NCBI GenBank assembly: GCA_048772705.1
Contig: JBLWGC010000216.1
Location: 124,001-188,000 of the forward strand
DNA length: 64,000 nt
Origin: Leidyana gryllorum EB-2025a
Lineage: Eukaryota; Apicomplexa
Direction of reading: 5' to 3'
Shown here: positions 12,413 through 22,500 of the stretch, in pieces
How the letters are laid out: each line of letters begins with the position of its first letter
Position numbering within the stretch: position 1 is the first letter of the stretch
Program-made: the position numbers and the translations under genes
Notes under the pieces: model-generated
Told to the model about the DNA's origin: nothing
The model's input: only the letters and a program-made list of their open reading frames with translations
Database searches by the model: none

Positions 12413-13018
12413 ATGGGAAGTTCACACTCACGAAGCAAGTGGCGCTATAGAAAACCATCGGACGTGCCCGCATGGGTCAAAGAATCCCCAGTACCTATTC
12501 TGATATTCAACCTTGGTATTCAAATACACAATATTGCCGAATCCAGGCTTGATGAACTCCTGGAAAAGGCGAAAGCCCGCAACACGCCAGAGACAGAGAT
12601 CGACCATCCCTATACCAAAGAGAAACTTCAGAAGCTGATAGACATAATGCAAGAATTTTACTATGGGATGAGTTGGGAAGACAAGAAACATGCTCACAAA
12701 GGTACACTGTTGCGAGAGTCAAGTTCGAAGGTGGCAAGATGGACGCACTCAGCATTCGCCTTGCCGATGACGACAATTGACTTAATCCTTGACATCTTCA
12801 TGACCACAGCCAAAGAAGCAGGATTGGATGTGGTGGACTCCTTCCTTGCGGTTGCGACCGGCGGCATCGAAGCCTGGGAGAAGTTGCCACACTACGCCGA
12901 CTTACGTGAGGGAGCAGTCCTCTTTGGTAATAGGCGGGTATTGCCACCCAGGTGCCCGCCGATTACCAACGAAATGTACGCGGACGTTTTGCGCAAAAAA
13001 TATGTCTGGCGAAGCTGA
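12413..13018 (+). CDS. Tandem family member 3, probably N-myristoylated (201 aa)
   Basis: The ATG at 12413 begins MGSSHSRSKWRYRKP. Gly2 with Ser6 and downstream basic residues is the classical N-myristoylation pattern, so this member may sit on a membrane, unlike the others. The family part follows: DHPYTKEKLQKLIDIMQEFY at about 63, then ALPMTTIDLILDIF and AKEAGLDVVD in place of the MIET/AGY blocks. The C-terminus is longer than in other members and ends VWRS rather than W-x-F. The last 17 bases overlap the start of the next gene in another frame. The GTG at 12359 was rejected as a start because the myristoylation-type Met lies downstream in a good context. Function unknown. Confidence 0.7.
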   Translation: MGSSHSRSKWRYRKPSDVPAWVKESPVPILIFNLGIQIHNIAESRLDELLEKAKARNTPETEIDHPYTKEKLQKLIDIMQEFYYGMSWEDKKHAHKGTLLRESSSKVARWTHSAFALPMTTIDLILDIFMTTAKEAGLDVVDSFLAVATGGIEAWEKLPHYADLREGAVLFGNRRVLPPRCPPITNEMYADVLRKKYVWRS

Positions 13019-13430
13019 TGTCCGGAAAGAGGGTACCGGATCTGTTCGATCCGCACAAGAGCGGATTTCATCTTTCCGTGACCAACTTCTGAGATATATT
13101 GATGTCTGTGCGGAGTATGAGCCGGACGCTGCACCACCATACGCAACTGAAGATATCGATACACTCGTACTCTTGCTCCAGAACTTTCTGACTCGACTGC
13201 ATGAGAGCCGGTCAGTAGTTGAGAGTCTTGAGCGGACGAAGAGTCGAATCGAGGCTGAGGTGAAGACCCTCGTGTTGAAGATCAATGACTTTGATTCCAC
13301 TCGTTACCAATTGGAAACGAATGAAGCAGAGGCCATTTGTGATATAGTGTCTAGTGCTGTTGTCGAAGCGGGATACGAATTCGATGATACGGACACTGGT
13401 GACTTGACGGAACCTTGGCGTACTTGGTGA
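13002..13430 (+). CDS. Tandem family member 4 (142 aa), overlapping member 3
   Basis: The protein starts MSGEADVRKEG at 13002, the only in-frame Met in the whole coding frame, and ends LTEPWRTW. It carries the family pattern: PPYATEDIDTLVLLLQNF, then an R-rich helix with IEAEVKTLVLKIND, then ETNEAEAICDI (the MIET.ER..IC block), then AGYEFDD. The start lies inside the last codons of member 3, so a conventional separate promoter is unlikely. A polypyrimidine-poor AG (GCCACCCAG near 12950) could be a 3' splice acceptor for a leader or for a fusion with member 3. Function unknown. Confidence 0.7.
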   Translation: MSGEADVRKEGTGSVRSAQERISSFRDQLLRYIDVCAEYEPDAAPPYATEDIDTLVLLLQNFLTRLHESRSVVESLERTKSRIEAEVKTLVLKINDFDSTRYQLETNEAEAICDIVSSAVVEAGYEFDDTDTGDLTEPWRTW

Positions 13431-13577
13431 AAATTGTTTTGAGGCGCGACGCCCGCACACAGATCAGATCAGTGTACATCTTTTTGTAGATTTCTTACTC
13501 ATTCCATTTTGTGTGTTTGGTTCATCACCACATTGCGCGCTACCGAGTCAAATCACTAGTGTTAAGGTTACTCTACA

Positions 13578-13781
13578 ATGCGTTTCACTGCTCTCTTTGC
13601 CTGTTTCCTGGTCGCCGCGGCTACCGAGACTAACACCAAGTCTCTGATCCACTCGCGCCTGAGTGTTCAGCACCCCCTTGACGAAGTCGACATTCGCGCC
13701 CAACAAGACGCTAACCATGAAGCTGCCCGTCAAGCACTAAACGAATATTATCTCCGTCACGGCCGCTCTAGGAAGCTCTGA
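13578..13781 (+). CDS. Small secreted peptide (67 aa)
   Basis: A short ORF with a clear signal peptide (MRFTALFACFLVAA, then ATETNTK) followed by about 50 hydrophilic residues. The mature part has no Cys, is rich in His, Arg, Gln and Ala, and ends HGRSRKL, which is strongly basic. It sits between family members 4 and 5, on the same strand, but shows no similarity to them. The ATG is preceded by CTCTACA, a reasonable eukaryotic context. I do not recognise it; a secreted effector-like or propeptide role is only a guess. Expression evidence would settle whether it is real. Confidence 0.5.
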   Translation: MRFTALFACFLVAAATETNTKSLIHSRLSVQHPLDEVDIRAQQDANHEAARQALNEYYLRHGRSRKL

Positions 13782-14015
13782 GTTGATCTATTATGAAAGG
13801 AAGGTCTGTGTATGTGCTGTGTCGTCAACAATGCCACCAAAGGTCATCAAAGTCCTCCATGTGAAGGACTCGTGAATGTGACTTTTCACATGCTTTTTGT
13901 GTAAAACGCCTATGCGCCAACTATTGTTCGCCAAACTCGTTATTGACAGCTTCCGAGTGTGTGGCTAAGAGATGGCACCAAAGCACTAATTTCTGTTATT
14001 TTCAAAAAACAACCA

Positions 14016-14435
14016 ATGGCTCGACATAATCCGCTGACGCCTCAACTGGCAGAGTTGCGCCGTATGCTGGAAGTCTATCGGGAGATCTGTTTGAGTAATA
14101 GGTGTCGTGTTTCCCAAGAGGGGCCGTCCACGCTGGGTAACAAGACCGGTGAACCTTACTCTTTAGCGGACATTGCCGACTTGATTGGTCAGTTGGAAAG
14201 CTATTACCGCCGACTGCGTGGTGACCGTACCGCGACCTGGACCAAGGCACAGATCCGGCAGGAGGTGAAGAGAATAGTGATGAAAATGAATGAGATCTGT
14301 GAGGAAAAGGGTATGATAGAGACGGGAGAGCGGGACGTTATTTGTCAGTTCATTAATGACGCGGCGGTTCTGGCGGGTTACACCTTCGAGCGAGGCGAGA
14401 TCACAGATCTGACGGAAGAGTGGAGGGATTTTTGA
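14016..14435 (+). CDS. Tandem family member 5 (139 aa)
   Basis: This is one of the clearest members and a good reference for the family. It starts MARHNPLTPQLAELRRML, which aligns with MTRHPRPIPKL of the last member, so the Met at 14016 is preferred over the upstream open frame. Then: EPYSLADIADLIGQLESYY (about 48), TKAQIRQEVKRIVMKMNE (about 77), GMIETGERDVICQFI (about 100), AGYTFERGE (about 119), and the end LTEEWRDF. It has alternating charge, predicted helices, and no targeting signals. It is most similar to the last member (15879), not to its nearest neighbour, so the array did not grow only by stepwise neighbouring duplication. Confidence 0.75.
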   Translation: MARHNPLTPQLAELRRMLEVYREICLSNRCRVSQEGPSTLGNKTGEPYSLADIADLIGQLESYYRRLRGDRTATWTKAQIRQEVKRIVMKMNEICEEKGMIETGERDVICQFINDAAVLAGYTFERGEITDLTEEWRDF

Positions 14436-14478
14436 TTTACCCCAAAAAAGAATAGTTGATTCTGGGGGCTGTTGAGAA

Positions 14479-14865
14479 ATGGGAGAAACCGACCCGGTTC
14501 CAGGCCTCATTGAGAGCTTAAAAGAGACGATGCAAGAATACAGAGAGAGGTGTATGGAGGATCGCGACCAACTGGAGAACAAGTATACAGTGGAAGAGAT
14601 AGACAAGTTCATCGATACCATGAGACAGTATCACGAAGTTCTCGGTGGGAACAGAGCTAAGAAGCTCAGCGACAACGAGATTAGAGGGCATATCAAGGAA
14701 TGGGTCGTCGCGGTCAATAAATTCGCCGAGGAGGACAGGTGTATGATTGAAACAGAAGAGCGGGAGGCAGTGAGTGACATTATATACCAATCAGCCCTAC
14801 TGGCCGGATACCGATTGGATGAGGAGGGTTTTTACGAAATGACTCGGCCCTGGAGAGAATTTTGA
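14479..14865 (+). CDS. Tandem family member 6 (128 aa)
   Basis: A compact member that lies only 43 bp after member 5. It starts MGETDPVPGLIESLKETM. The block order is kept: KYTVEEIDKFIDTMRQY (PYS block with K-Y-T), NEIRGHIKEWVVAVNKF (IRQEV block), CMIETEEREAVSDII, AGYRLDEEG, and the end MTRPWREF. Gly2 with Asp5 does not fit the myristoylation consensus, so I do not claim a lipid anchor. No introns, and no signal peptide. Function unknown. Confidence 0.75.
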   Translation: MGETDPVPGLIESLKETMQEYRERCMEDRDQLENKYTVEEIDKFIDTMRQYHEVLGGNRAKKLSDNEIRGHIKEWVVAVNKFAEEDRCMIETEEREAVSDIIYQSALLAGYRLDEEGFYEMTRPWREF

Positions 14866-15007
14866 CATTTGGGTTCATTGATCGAAGTATAATTGACAAT
14901 GACTCCAAATAAGAAAGTGGAAGATCTTCTTCCATAGCAGCAGCGGCAGCAGCAGCAGCAGCACACACTTGATCTATGTTTCTGGCAAAAAATAGGTCAT
15001 TGGTGCG

Positions 15008-15364
15008 ATGGCAAAGAATGAATTGTCACTTGGGGATCTGCGACAAACTTTGGAGGAGTATAGGGCTGAATGGATTGAGGAAGGCGGCAGGCAGCGAGGG
15101 GATGTGGAAGAGCCCTTCACTCTCGCCGACATCGACAATGTGATGACTCTTTTGGGAAACTTGACACGAGAGCGTAGAGCGAATTGTTCCGCAACCTTCA
15201 CTTCACAAGCGATAAGGGCGTATCTCGTAGAAGCGGTTTTTGAGTGGTCTGACAATGCTGCGGATGCTGAATATGTGATCGAGACTGAAGAATTTGAAGC
15301 AATCTGCAAAATGGTTCACGAAACAGCCCATTGGTTGGGCGAAAACCGAGTATCTACAACTTGA
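15008..15364 (+). CDS. Tandem family member 7, C-terminally short (118 aa)
   Basis: It begins MAKNELSLGDLRQTLEEYR and keeps EPFTLADIDNVMTLL, TSQAIRAYLVEAVFEW and VIETEEFEAICKMV. It then diverges at the AGY block (HWLGENRVSTT) and stops there, lacking the conserved acidic spacer and the terminal W-x-x-F. The divergence rather than an obvious frame change suggests relaxed constraint or a different C-terminal role. A run of CAG-type trinucleotides lies just upstream (14937-14963). Function unknown. Confidence 0.65.
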   Translation: MAKNELSLGDLRQTLEEYRAEWIEEGGRQRGDVEEPFTLADIDNVMTLLGNLTRERRANCSATFTSQAIRAYLVEAVFEWSDNAADAEYVIETEEFEAICKMVHETAHWLGENRVSTT

Positions 15365-15878
15365 GATAAAATCGGCTTAAATGAGTCGCTACTACATCAT
15401 TGTGCAACACAAACTTAAATGACGACGCCGCCGCTGCCGCCATAGTCAGGCTCAAAAGAGAGACATCTCAAGGCCGACTGGCAGCAGCAGAACGGACGTT
15501 AAACAGCTGTAGAATTTTCATTTGATCCAACAACAATCCTCTGACAGTTCAGCAATGTTAATTCAGGAGGAGATGTTGTGTCTATTTCTGATACCAAAAG
15601 TGGGGACGACACTTTGGTGGCCTAAGGACAAAGTCAGGCGGTGACAAAGTCATGCGGTGACAAAGTCATGCGGACTGGCAGTGTCGGTATAATCACAGTA
15701 ATCCACTCATAGCGTTCGCCATACCGAGACGACGCAGATAGACAACAAGCAGATGCAACAAGCAGATGCAATCTCCACATCGTACCCCACCACGACCACC
15801 AAAGAGGACAGTAACGATGTTCTAATCAAATGTCCGTTGCCTTTGAGTGACAAAGCAGTAAAAAAAACTGCTATCGCC
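15365..15878. other. Intergenic region without a convincing gene
   Basis: About 510 bp between family members 7 and 8. It holds a three-copy 16-bp tandem repeat (15627-15674). An open frame from the ATG at 15753 runs into member 8; it is Thr/Ser-rich and could be a longer N-terminus of that gene. I see no RNA gene. Confidence 0.4.
15627..15674. repeat. 16-bp tandem repeat, three copies
   Basis: The unit GACAAAGTCATGCGGT occurs three times head to tail; the first copy has GG where the others have TG, and the last copy ends in A. It lies upstream of the last family member and may be simple slippage or a repeated binding site. Confidence 0.85.
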
Positions 15879-16268
15879 ATGGGAGATATGACACGTCATC
15901 CAAGACCCATTCCCAAGCTGCAAAAAGAGCTGCGCGATTGTATCGAGAGCTATCGCAAAGGCTTCATAGACGACAATCGTCCTGAGCCATACTCAGTCGC
16001 CGATATTGAACGTCTCATGGCCCTTCTGGACTCATTTTACCGTTCGATGTGCCAAGATCGGACCTCTCCTCTGACCAAAGCGCAGATTCGACAGGAGGTG
16101 GAGGACGTGATTGTGAAAATCAATCTCATTGCTGACGAGACCTGTATGATAGAGACGGGAGAGCGCGAGGCCATATGCGAAATCGTACAGACGATTGCGA
16201 TATCGGCCGGATATACGTTCGACGAAGGCGAATGCCCCGACATTACGGAAGAATGGAGAGACTTTTGA
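15879..16268 (+). CDS. Tandem family member 8 (129 aa)
   Basis: This is the last gene of the array and the closest relative of member 5. I start at 15879 (MGDMTRHPRPIPKL, Kozak-like CGCCATGG) because the downstream residues align with the start of member 5. The open frame extends back to an ATG at 15753, so a 42-residue Thr/Ser-rich extension is possible. Blocks: EPYSVADIERLMALLDSFY, LTKAQIRQEVEDVIVKIN, CMIETGEREAICEIV, AGYTFDEGE, and the end ITEEWRDF. Its 3' end faces the adhesin gene 235 bp away on the other strand. Function unknown. Confidence 0.75.
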   Translation: MGDMTRHPRPIPKLQKELRDCIESYRKGFIDDNRPEPYSVADIERLMALLDSFYRSMCQDRTSPLTKAQIRQEVEDVIVKINLIADETCMIETGEREAICEIVQTIAISAGYTFDEGECPDITEEWRDF

Positions 16269-16503
16269 CTCATAACTCACCGCAAAAACTATTGCAGCAA
16301 AGCACAGACATTTCCCGCTCAAAGTTAGTCCCTCTCGTTGCCTCAACGGCGGAGGAATGTGGGCACATCATCAAGAAAAAGAGTAAGAAACAATGGATAA
16401 GGGGCAATATGCCCAAACTATGATCAGAGATCAACTTTGGATCTGTGCGAAGAATAAATAATTGACACCTAACTAACATCATATTCGGAGAGATTAATCG
16501 GTG

Positions 16504-19500
16504 TTAAAACACCATCACTCCGCCAGCCAACAATGTCGTCGCTGTCAAAGCCATCAGAGAATGCTTCAATACAGATTGAGAACCACACGTTGAAGTACGC
16601 CATAAAACTGCACATCGATCCGCAGTCTGGCATCCCATCTCGTAATTGGGGTTCAAACACCAAAAACATCCAGGCTCTGCTGAACAAGCGCCGCACGTTC
16701 GCTTCAGAGAACACTGGGGGGAAACTAATCCCGAATCAGTTGACATCAAATCACTCGTCAACATGGACGACATACTGTACGACGGGGTCACAAATCCTGA
16801 ATAATTGCCTTCCGGCGTGAAATGCTCGTCCAAACTCAATGTCGTTAATAGGGTACTGCCTTTGTAATAACTTGAACTTGACGTCTCCCAATCGCTACTC
16901 GTAATCGTCGCGTTACTCCACATTGTTGTCGTACCAGTGAGCCATACCGTCTCACTGCCGCCGTAATCCTCACTCAACGTCATCTCCTCGCTCCTGCTTG
17001 TGAACACACTCGACATACTCACTGTCCAACTTCCCATTGGCATCGATGTAGTCTCCTCACTGAAATCGTCAGTCTCTGTCGTCATACCCTCACTACTTGT
17101 CGACTCTTCCCAGATGGTGACCTCTGTGGTGTCCGTTGCTGATGTTCTTGGCTCCTCAGGCCCTGTCATGGACGCCTCAGTCGCGGTCGTGGGCTCCTCA
17201 CTCGTCTCAGTGGGCTCCTCAAGGGTGGTCGGCAGCTCTTCAGACATCGTCGTCGGCTCCTCCGTATTGGTGGTCTCTGTTGTCTCATCGGTCACCGTCA
17301 CTGTCGTCGGCTCCTCCGTGGCCACCTCTGTTGTCTCTTCAGCTACTGTCGTCAACTTCTCGGTATTGATCTCTGTTGTCTCTTCAGTTGACGACGCCGG
17401 CTCTTCGGTGGAGCGCGTAAACTCCTCAGTGGTCGTCGTGGGTTCCTCATTTGTGGTGGTGGGCTCTTCGGAGGGCGTCGAAGGTTCTTCGGTCCCAGTC
17501 GTAGGCTCCTCGGTGGTCGTGGTAGGTTCCTCAGTCGTAGTCGTAGGCTCCTCGGAGGTCATCGAGGGTTCCTCGGTAGTCGTTGTGAACTCCTCAGTCC
17601 CAGTCGTAGGCTCCTCAGTCGTTGTGGTGGGCTCTTCAGTCGCGGTCGTGGGCTCCTCAGTCGTAGTCGTGGGCTCCTCGGTGGTCGTTGTGGGCTCCTC
17701 AGTGGTGGTCGTCGAGGGTTCCTCGGTAGTCGTTGTGGACTCCTCAGTCCCAGTCGTGGGCTCCTCAGTCATTGTGGTGGGCTCCTCAGTCGCAGTCGTG
17801 GTCGTAGGCTCCTCGGAGGTCATCGAGGGTTCCTCGGTAGTCGTTGTGAACTCCTCAGTCCCAGTCGTAGGCTCCTCAGTCGTTGTGGTGGGCTCTTCAG
17901 TCGCGGTCGTGGGCTCCTCAGTCGTAGTCGTGGGCTCCTCGGTGGTCGTTGTGGGCTCCTCAGTGGTGGTCGTCGAGGGTTCCTCGGTAGTCGTTGTGGA
18001 CTCCTCAGTCCCAGTTGTGGGCTCTTCAGTCACGGTCGTGGGCTCCTCAGTCGTAGTCGTGGGCTCCTCGGTGGTCGTGGTAGGTTCCTCAGTCGTAGTC
18101 GTGGGCTCCTCGGTGGTCGTTGTGGGCTCCTCAGTCGTTGTGGTGGGCTCCTCAGTCGCAGTCGTGGGCTCTTCGGGGGTCGTCGAGGGTTCTTCGGTAG
18201 TCGTTGTGGACTCCTCAGTCCCATTCGTGGACTCCTCGGTCGCAGTGGTGGACTCCTCAGTCGCAGTGGTGGGCTCCTCAGTCGCAGTCGTGGTCGTAGG
18301 CTCCTCGGAGGTCATCGAGGGTTCCTCGGTAGTCGTTGTGAACTCCTCAGTCCCAGTCGTAGGCTCCTCAGTCGTTGTGGTGGGCTCTTCAGTCACGGTC
18401 GTGGGCTCCTCAGTCGTAGTCGTGGGCTCCTCGGTGGTCGTGGTAGGTTCCTCAGTCGTAGTCGTGGGCTCCTCGGTGGTCGTTGTGGGCTCCTCAGTGG
18501 TGGTCGTCGAGGGTTCCTCGGTAGTCGTTGTGGACTCCTCAGTCCCAGTCGTGGGCTCCTCAGTCATTGTGGTGGGCTCCTCGGTGGTCGTGGTAGGTTC
18601 CTCAGTCGTAGTCGTGGGCTCCTCAGTGGTGCTCGTCGGCTCTTCTGTCGTTGTCGTGAGCTCCTCGGTGGTCGTAGTGGGCTCCTCAGTGGTCGTCGGC
18701 TCCTCAGTGGTAGTAGTGGGCTCCTCAGTGGTCGTCGGCTCCTCAGTGGTGGTCGTCGGCTCTTCTGTTGTTGGCGTGAGCTCCTTGGTGGTCGTGGGCG
18801 CCTCAGTCGTCGTGGTGGGTTCTTCAGTCGTCGTAGTGGGTACTTCAGTCGTAGTCGTGGGCTCCTCAGTGGTCGTAGTGGGCTCTTCATTGGTAGTTGT
18901 GGGCTCCTCAGTGGTGGTCGTCGGCTCTTCTGTTGTTGTCGTGAGCTCCCCGGTGGTCGTGGGCGCCTCAGTCGTCGTGGTGGGTTCTTCAGTCGTCGTA
19001 GTGGGTACGTCAGTCGTAGTCGTGGGCTCCTCAGTCGTCGTGGTGGGCTCCTCAGTGGTCGTTGGCGCCTCAGTGGTCGTTGTGGGTTCTTCGGTCGTCG
19101 TGGTGGGTTCTTCAGTCGTCGTGGTGGGCTCCTCGGTGGTCGTCGTGGGTTCCTCGGTGGTGGTCGTCGGCTCCTCAGTGGTCGTTGGCGCCTCAGTGGT
19201 CGTAGTGGGCTCCTCAGTGGTCCTCGTGGGCTCTTCGGTGGTCGTCAGCGCCTCAGTCGTCGTGGTGGGCTCCTCAGTCGTCGTGGTGGGCTCCTCAGTG
19301 GTCGTTGGCGCTTCAGTCGTCGTGGTGGGCTCCTCAGTCGTCGTGGTGGGCTCCTCGGTGGTCGTTGGCGCCTCAGTGGTCGTTGTGGGTTCTTCGGTCG
19401 TCGTGGTGGGCTCTTCGGTGGTCGTCGTGGGCTCCTCGGTGGTCGTCGGCGCCTCAGTCGTCGTGGTGGGTTCTGTAGTGGTCGTCGTCGGCTCCTCAGT

Positions 19501-22500
19501 CGTTGTCGTGGGCTCCTCAGTGGTCGTTGGCGCTTCAGTCGTCGTGGTGGGCTCCTCGGTGGTCGTAGTGGGCTCTTCGGTGGTCGTCGTGGGCTCCTCA
19601 GTGGTCGTCGTGAGCTCTTCGGTGGTCGTCGTGGGCTCTTCTGTCGTTGTCGTTGGCGCCTCAGTGGTCGTAGTGGGCTCTTCGGTGGTGGTCGTCGGCT
19701 CTTCTGTCGTTGTCGTTGGCGCCTCAGTGGTCGTAGTGGGCTCCTCGGTGGTCGTCGGCGCCTCAGTGGTGGTCGTGGGCTCCTCGGTGGTGGTCGTGGG
19801 CCCCTCAGTGGTGGTCGTCGGCGCCTCAGTGGTCGTAGTGGGCTCCTCAGTGGTGGTGGTGACGTCGTCACAGACCTCTATGATAGAATGGTACAATTGG
19901 TGGAGAAGATTACGACCGGAAGTTGCGATATTGACAGCAGACCGGTTGGGAATAGCAGCGAATAGATTCTTCCAGGCCACTGCGTTCGCACTCCCGGCCA
20001 CGCGTTCGTCTTCGGACAGAGCAGTGAGAAGCGTTATAGGCTTGACTTGGTTGGCTCGGAAGTGTTCCAGAAGCTGTGTTGTATCAATGGACTGATTGGG
20101 CCCTTCGTTGGCCACGAAGACGGCCACTCTCAAGACATCGTCGCCCGACCGCCAGTTGGTGTCGATGAGATTAGAAGCGCATTGGTGCAGATTTGAGTGG
20201 TCTGAGGACTTATCTTGGGATAGATTGCTGGCGGCGAGCATCTCGTCGTCGAAAGTGCGAATGTTGAGATCGTGATCTCGGAGTAGATCGACAGGGAGAC
20301 CAAAGTGTTTATCGGGATCGACGATCTGATCATCGTGCCAGAGATCCAGGAACCCGAAGTGCGTTGGTTCTACGCATGTCTCTTGATCGTCGGCGACCCA
20401 CAGAGTTTTGTGTCGGATGTCGAATGGGAGCAGATCAAAGCGTAGAATTTGTATTGCGTGGCGGATGTATCTGGCGATATGAGGACGTTTAGTCCAATCT
20501 CCAAGCACGACGATGTCGAGCTTATCTCTGGGAGTACAGGAGTCAATGACGTCTCCGTGGCGGGAACGGGGCGTGTCGTCGGTGGGGGTAAGACGTCGCT
20601 GTTGGGGGAGTTTTCGAGGATGGGCGACGGGCAGAGTCTCGGCCTCGCGGGGAATATGGTGTCGGCAGTTCCGAAGAGCCGCTTGAGCAGTAAATTCCCA
20701 GACATTGAACCCGGTGGGATTGATCGGTTTGATGATGACGGCGGCATCCAACCCCACTTGCCAAAGAATGTGAGACCAGTTGAACCAGTGGGTGGGATGG
20801 GCGGTCAGAGGATTGTTGGTGGAGGCATAGGGCACTGCGATGACCAGATGTACGTTCCGATCATAGATTGCGTCGGTAATGCGGCGAAGGAGGTCGTAGA
20901 CGTGTTGGTTCACAGGTGGGGGATCGTGGGAAGTGAAGATTAGTACCCATCCTTCTTCGGGAGTTAGATCAGTCTGCTCCAAGAAAATTCTCTGTAACTC
21001 TATCCAGAAGGGATGATCCTGTGCGTCGTCGTTAGAGTTCGACCAGTCAATCTCAGGAGTGGGATAATCCTGTTTTGCTAACCAATTTGGATCGCCTTCG
21101 CCGAGGGCTGCTGCGTAGTCGTCATCCGACCGATGTCCGCATTGCAGACTGATAGGTACACCGCTCCAATCGAGCTGATCCCAGGTACCGGGTGAACCTC
21201 TTATGACATCGCCCCCTTCCGAGGTGAGATGTGTCATACTGAGGCTTTTGGTGAGAGTGGAGGTGTCAACAGCCATTTGTTTGCGGAGACAGGTCAGCAG
21301 GGAATCGAGTCTCCATCGACTCTGATCCAACATGAGATGAATGGAAGAGGAAGGCGGTTTCTCAGTGTTCATCGCACCCTTCCGGTTGGGGCAGAGGTTG
21401 ACTATGGGGTCCCATACAAACCCAGGAGACGGGAGGAACTCAGCGTCACAAGATTGGATGATTTTATAGTTTAGCCAACGGGGATATTCAACGAAACTCT
21501 GACTGAATAGATCGGTGTGGAATCTCGGATGATTGTTAGTGAGACGCGGCAAACTGTCTTTGATCTCGCGACCGCTGAAAGTGTAAGTTGGATCCACTCC
21601 CCATTGAGCGATTGATATATGTGCAGCTGCTGAGTTGAGCACAGTATTGATATTCGCAGCAAAAATGTTGCGGTCATAATCGCCCGGCTGGTCAAACGTC
21701 ATAAAAACCATTCCAGCTCGACCCTGAATCTGAATGTCCATATTGTAAGCCAGACACTGTAGAATTCCGTAGTCCTCGCCGGCTCTGTGTCCGGCCTCAT
21801 ACAGAGCCGTCTCCGCCTCGAAATCCTGCGTCAGAGTGGTGTCATTGTTTCGAACACTCATTTTCCAGTCGCTGCCCGCCACTTCAGGACTCGCGTGTGT
21901 CATCTGGTACAGATAGCTCGGGATCACATTCTCAAACTGACGTGCGGGATAGATCATGTAACAGTATGTGTCAGCACCGCGCGACACGATATACCAAGTT
22001 TCCCATAAAGAGGGGTACTTTCGCTGTTCTCGCCACCCTATGACTGCTTGCCGTCCGGCGAAGCCGAGCATCCGAGTGGCGGTCCCAGATCGGCGATCCA
22101 AGGTGTAGAAGGTTGGGATCGTGAGTCGAAGATCACAAATCTCAGCGATCTCTCTGTACGGTACCATAAGATCATGGGCACGAACTCGCGGCGATAAAGC
22201 GAGAACTTGAGACACTCGCTGTACTGTGGAGTGCCAGATCTGATATCCAGACGGATTGTACCCATCCACAACTGGAAGGCCATCTATGTTCCATCGATAA
22301 AGGAACTCTCGCCAGTCATTCCTGACCGCATTTGTGGCCAAGTCTTGTGGTATGCGAATGAGCAGTCGGATTTCCCCGTGAAAGATTCTGTCTCGCAAAC
22401 GTTTGACCACTCGTTGATCGCCGACCCATTTGGGAGGGGGAGAGTGGGTGAAGAGCACCAAAAAAGCGCCTTTCGGCAGCTTCTCCGCTTCGTGAGCCAA

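Noticed and set aside
17000-20095. A 1,031-codon open frame on the plus strand encoding VVVGSS-type repeats
   Set aside because: It is the antisense of the TTTTEEP stalk. The repeat unit lacks stop codons in this frame, so the frame stays open by composition, and the minus strand has the signal peptide, PSI domain and GPI tail.
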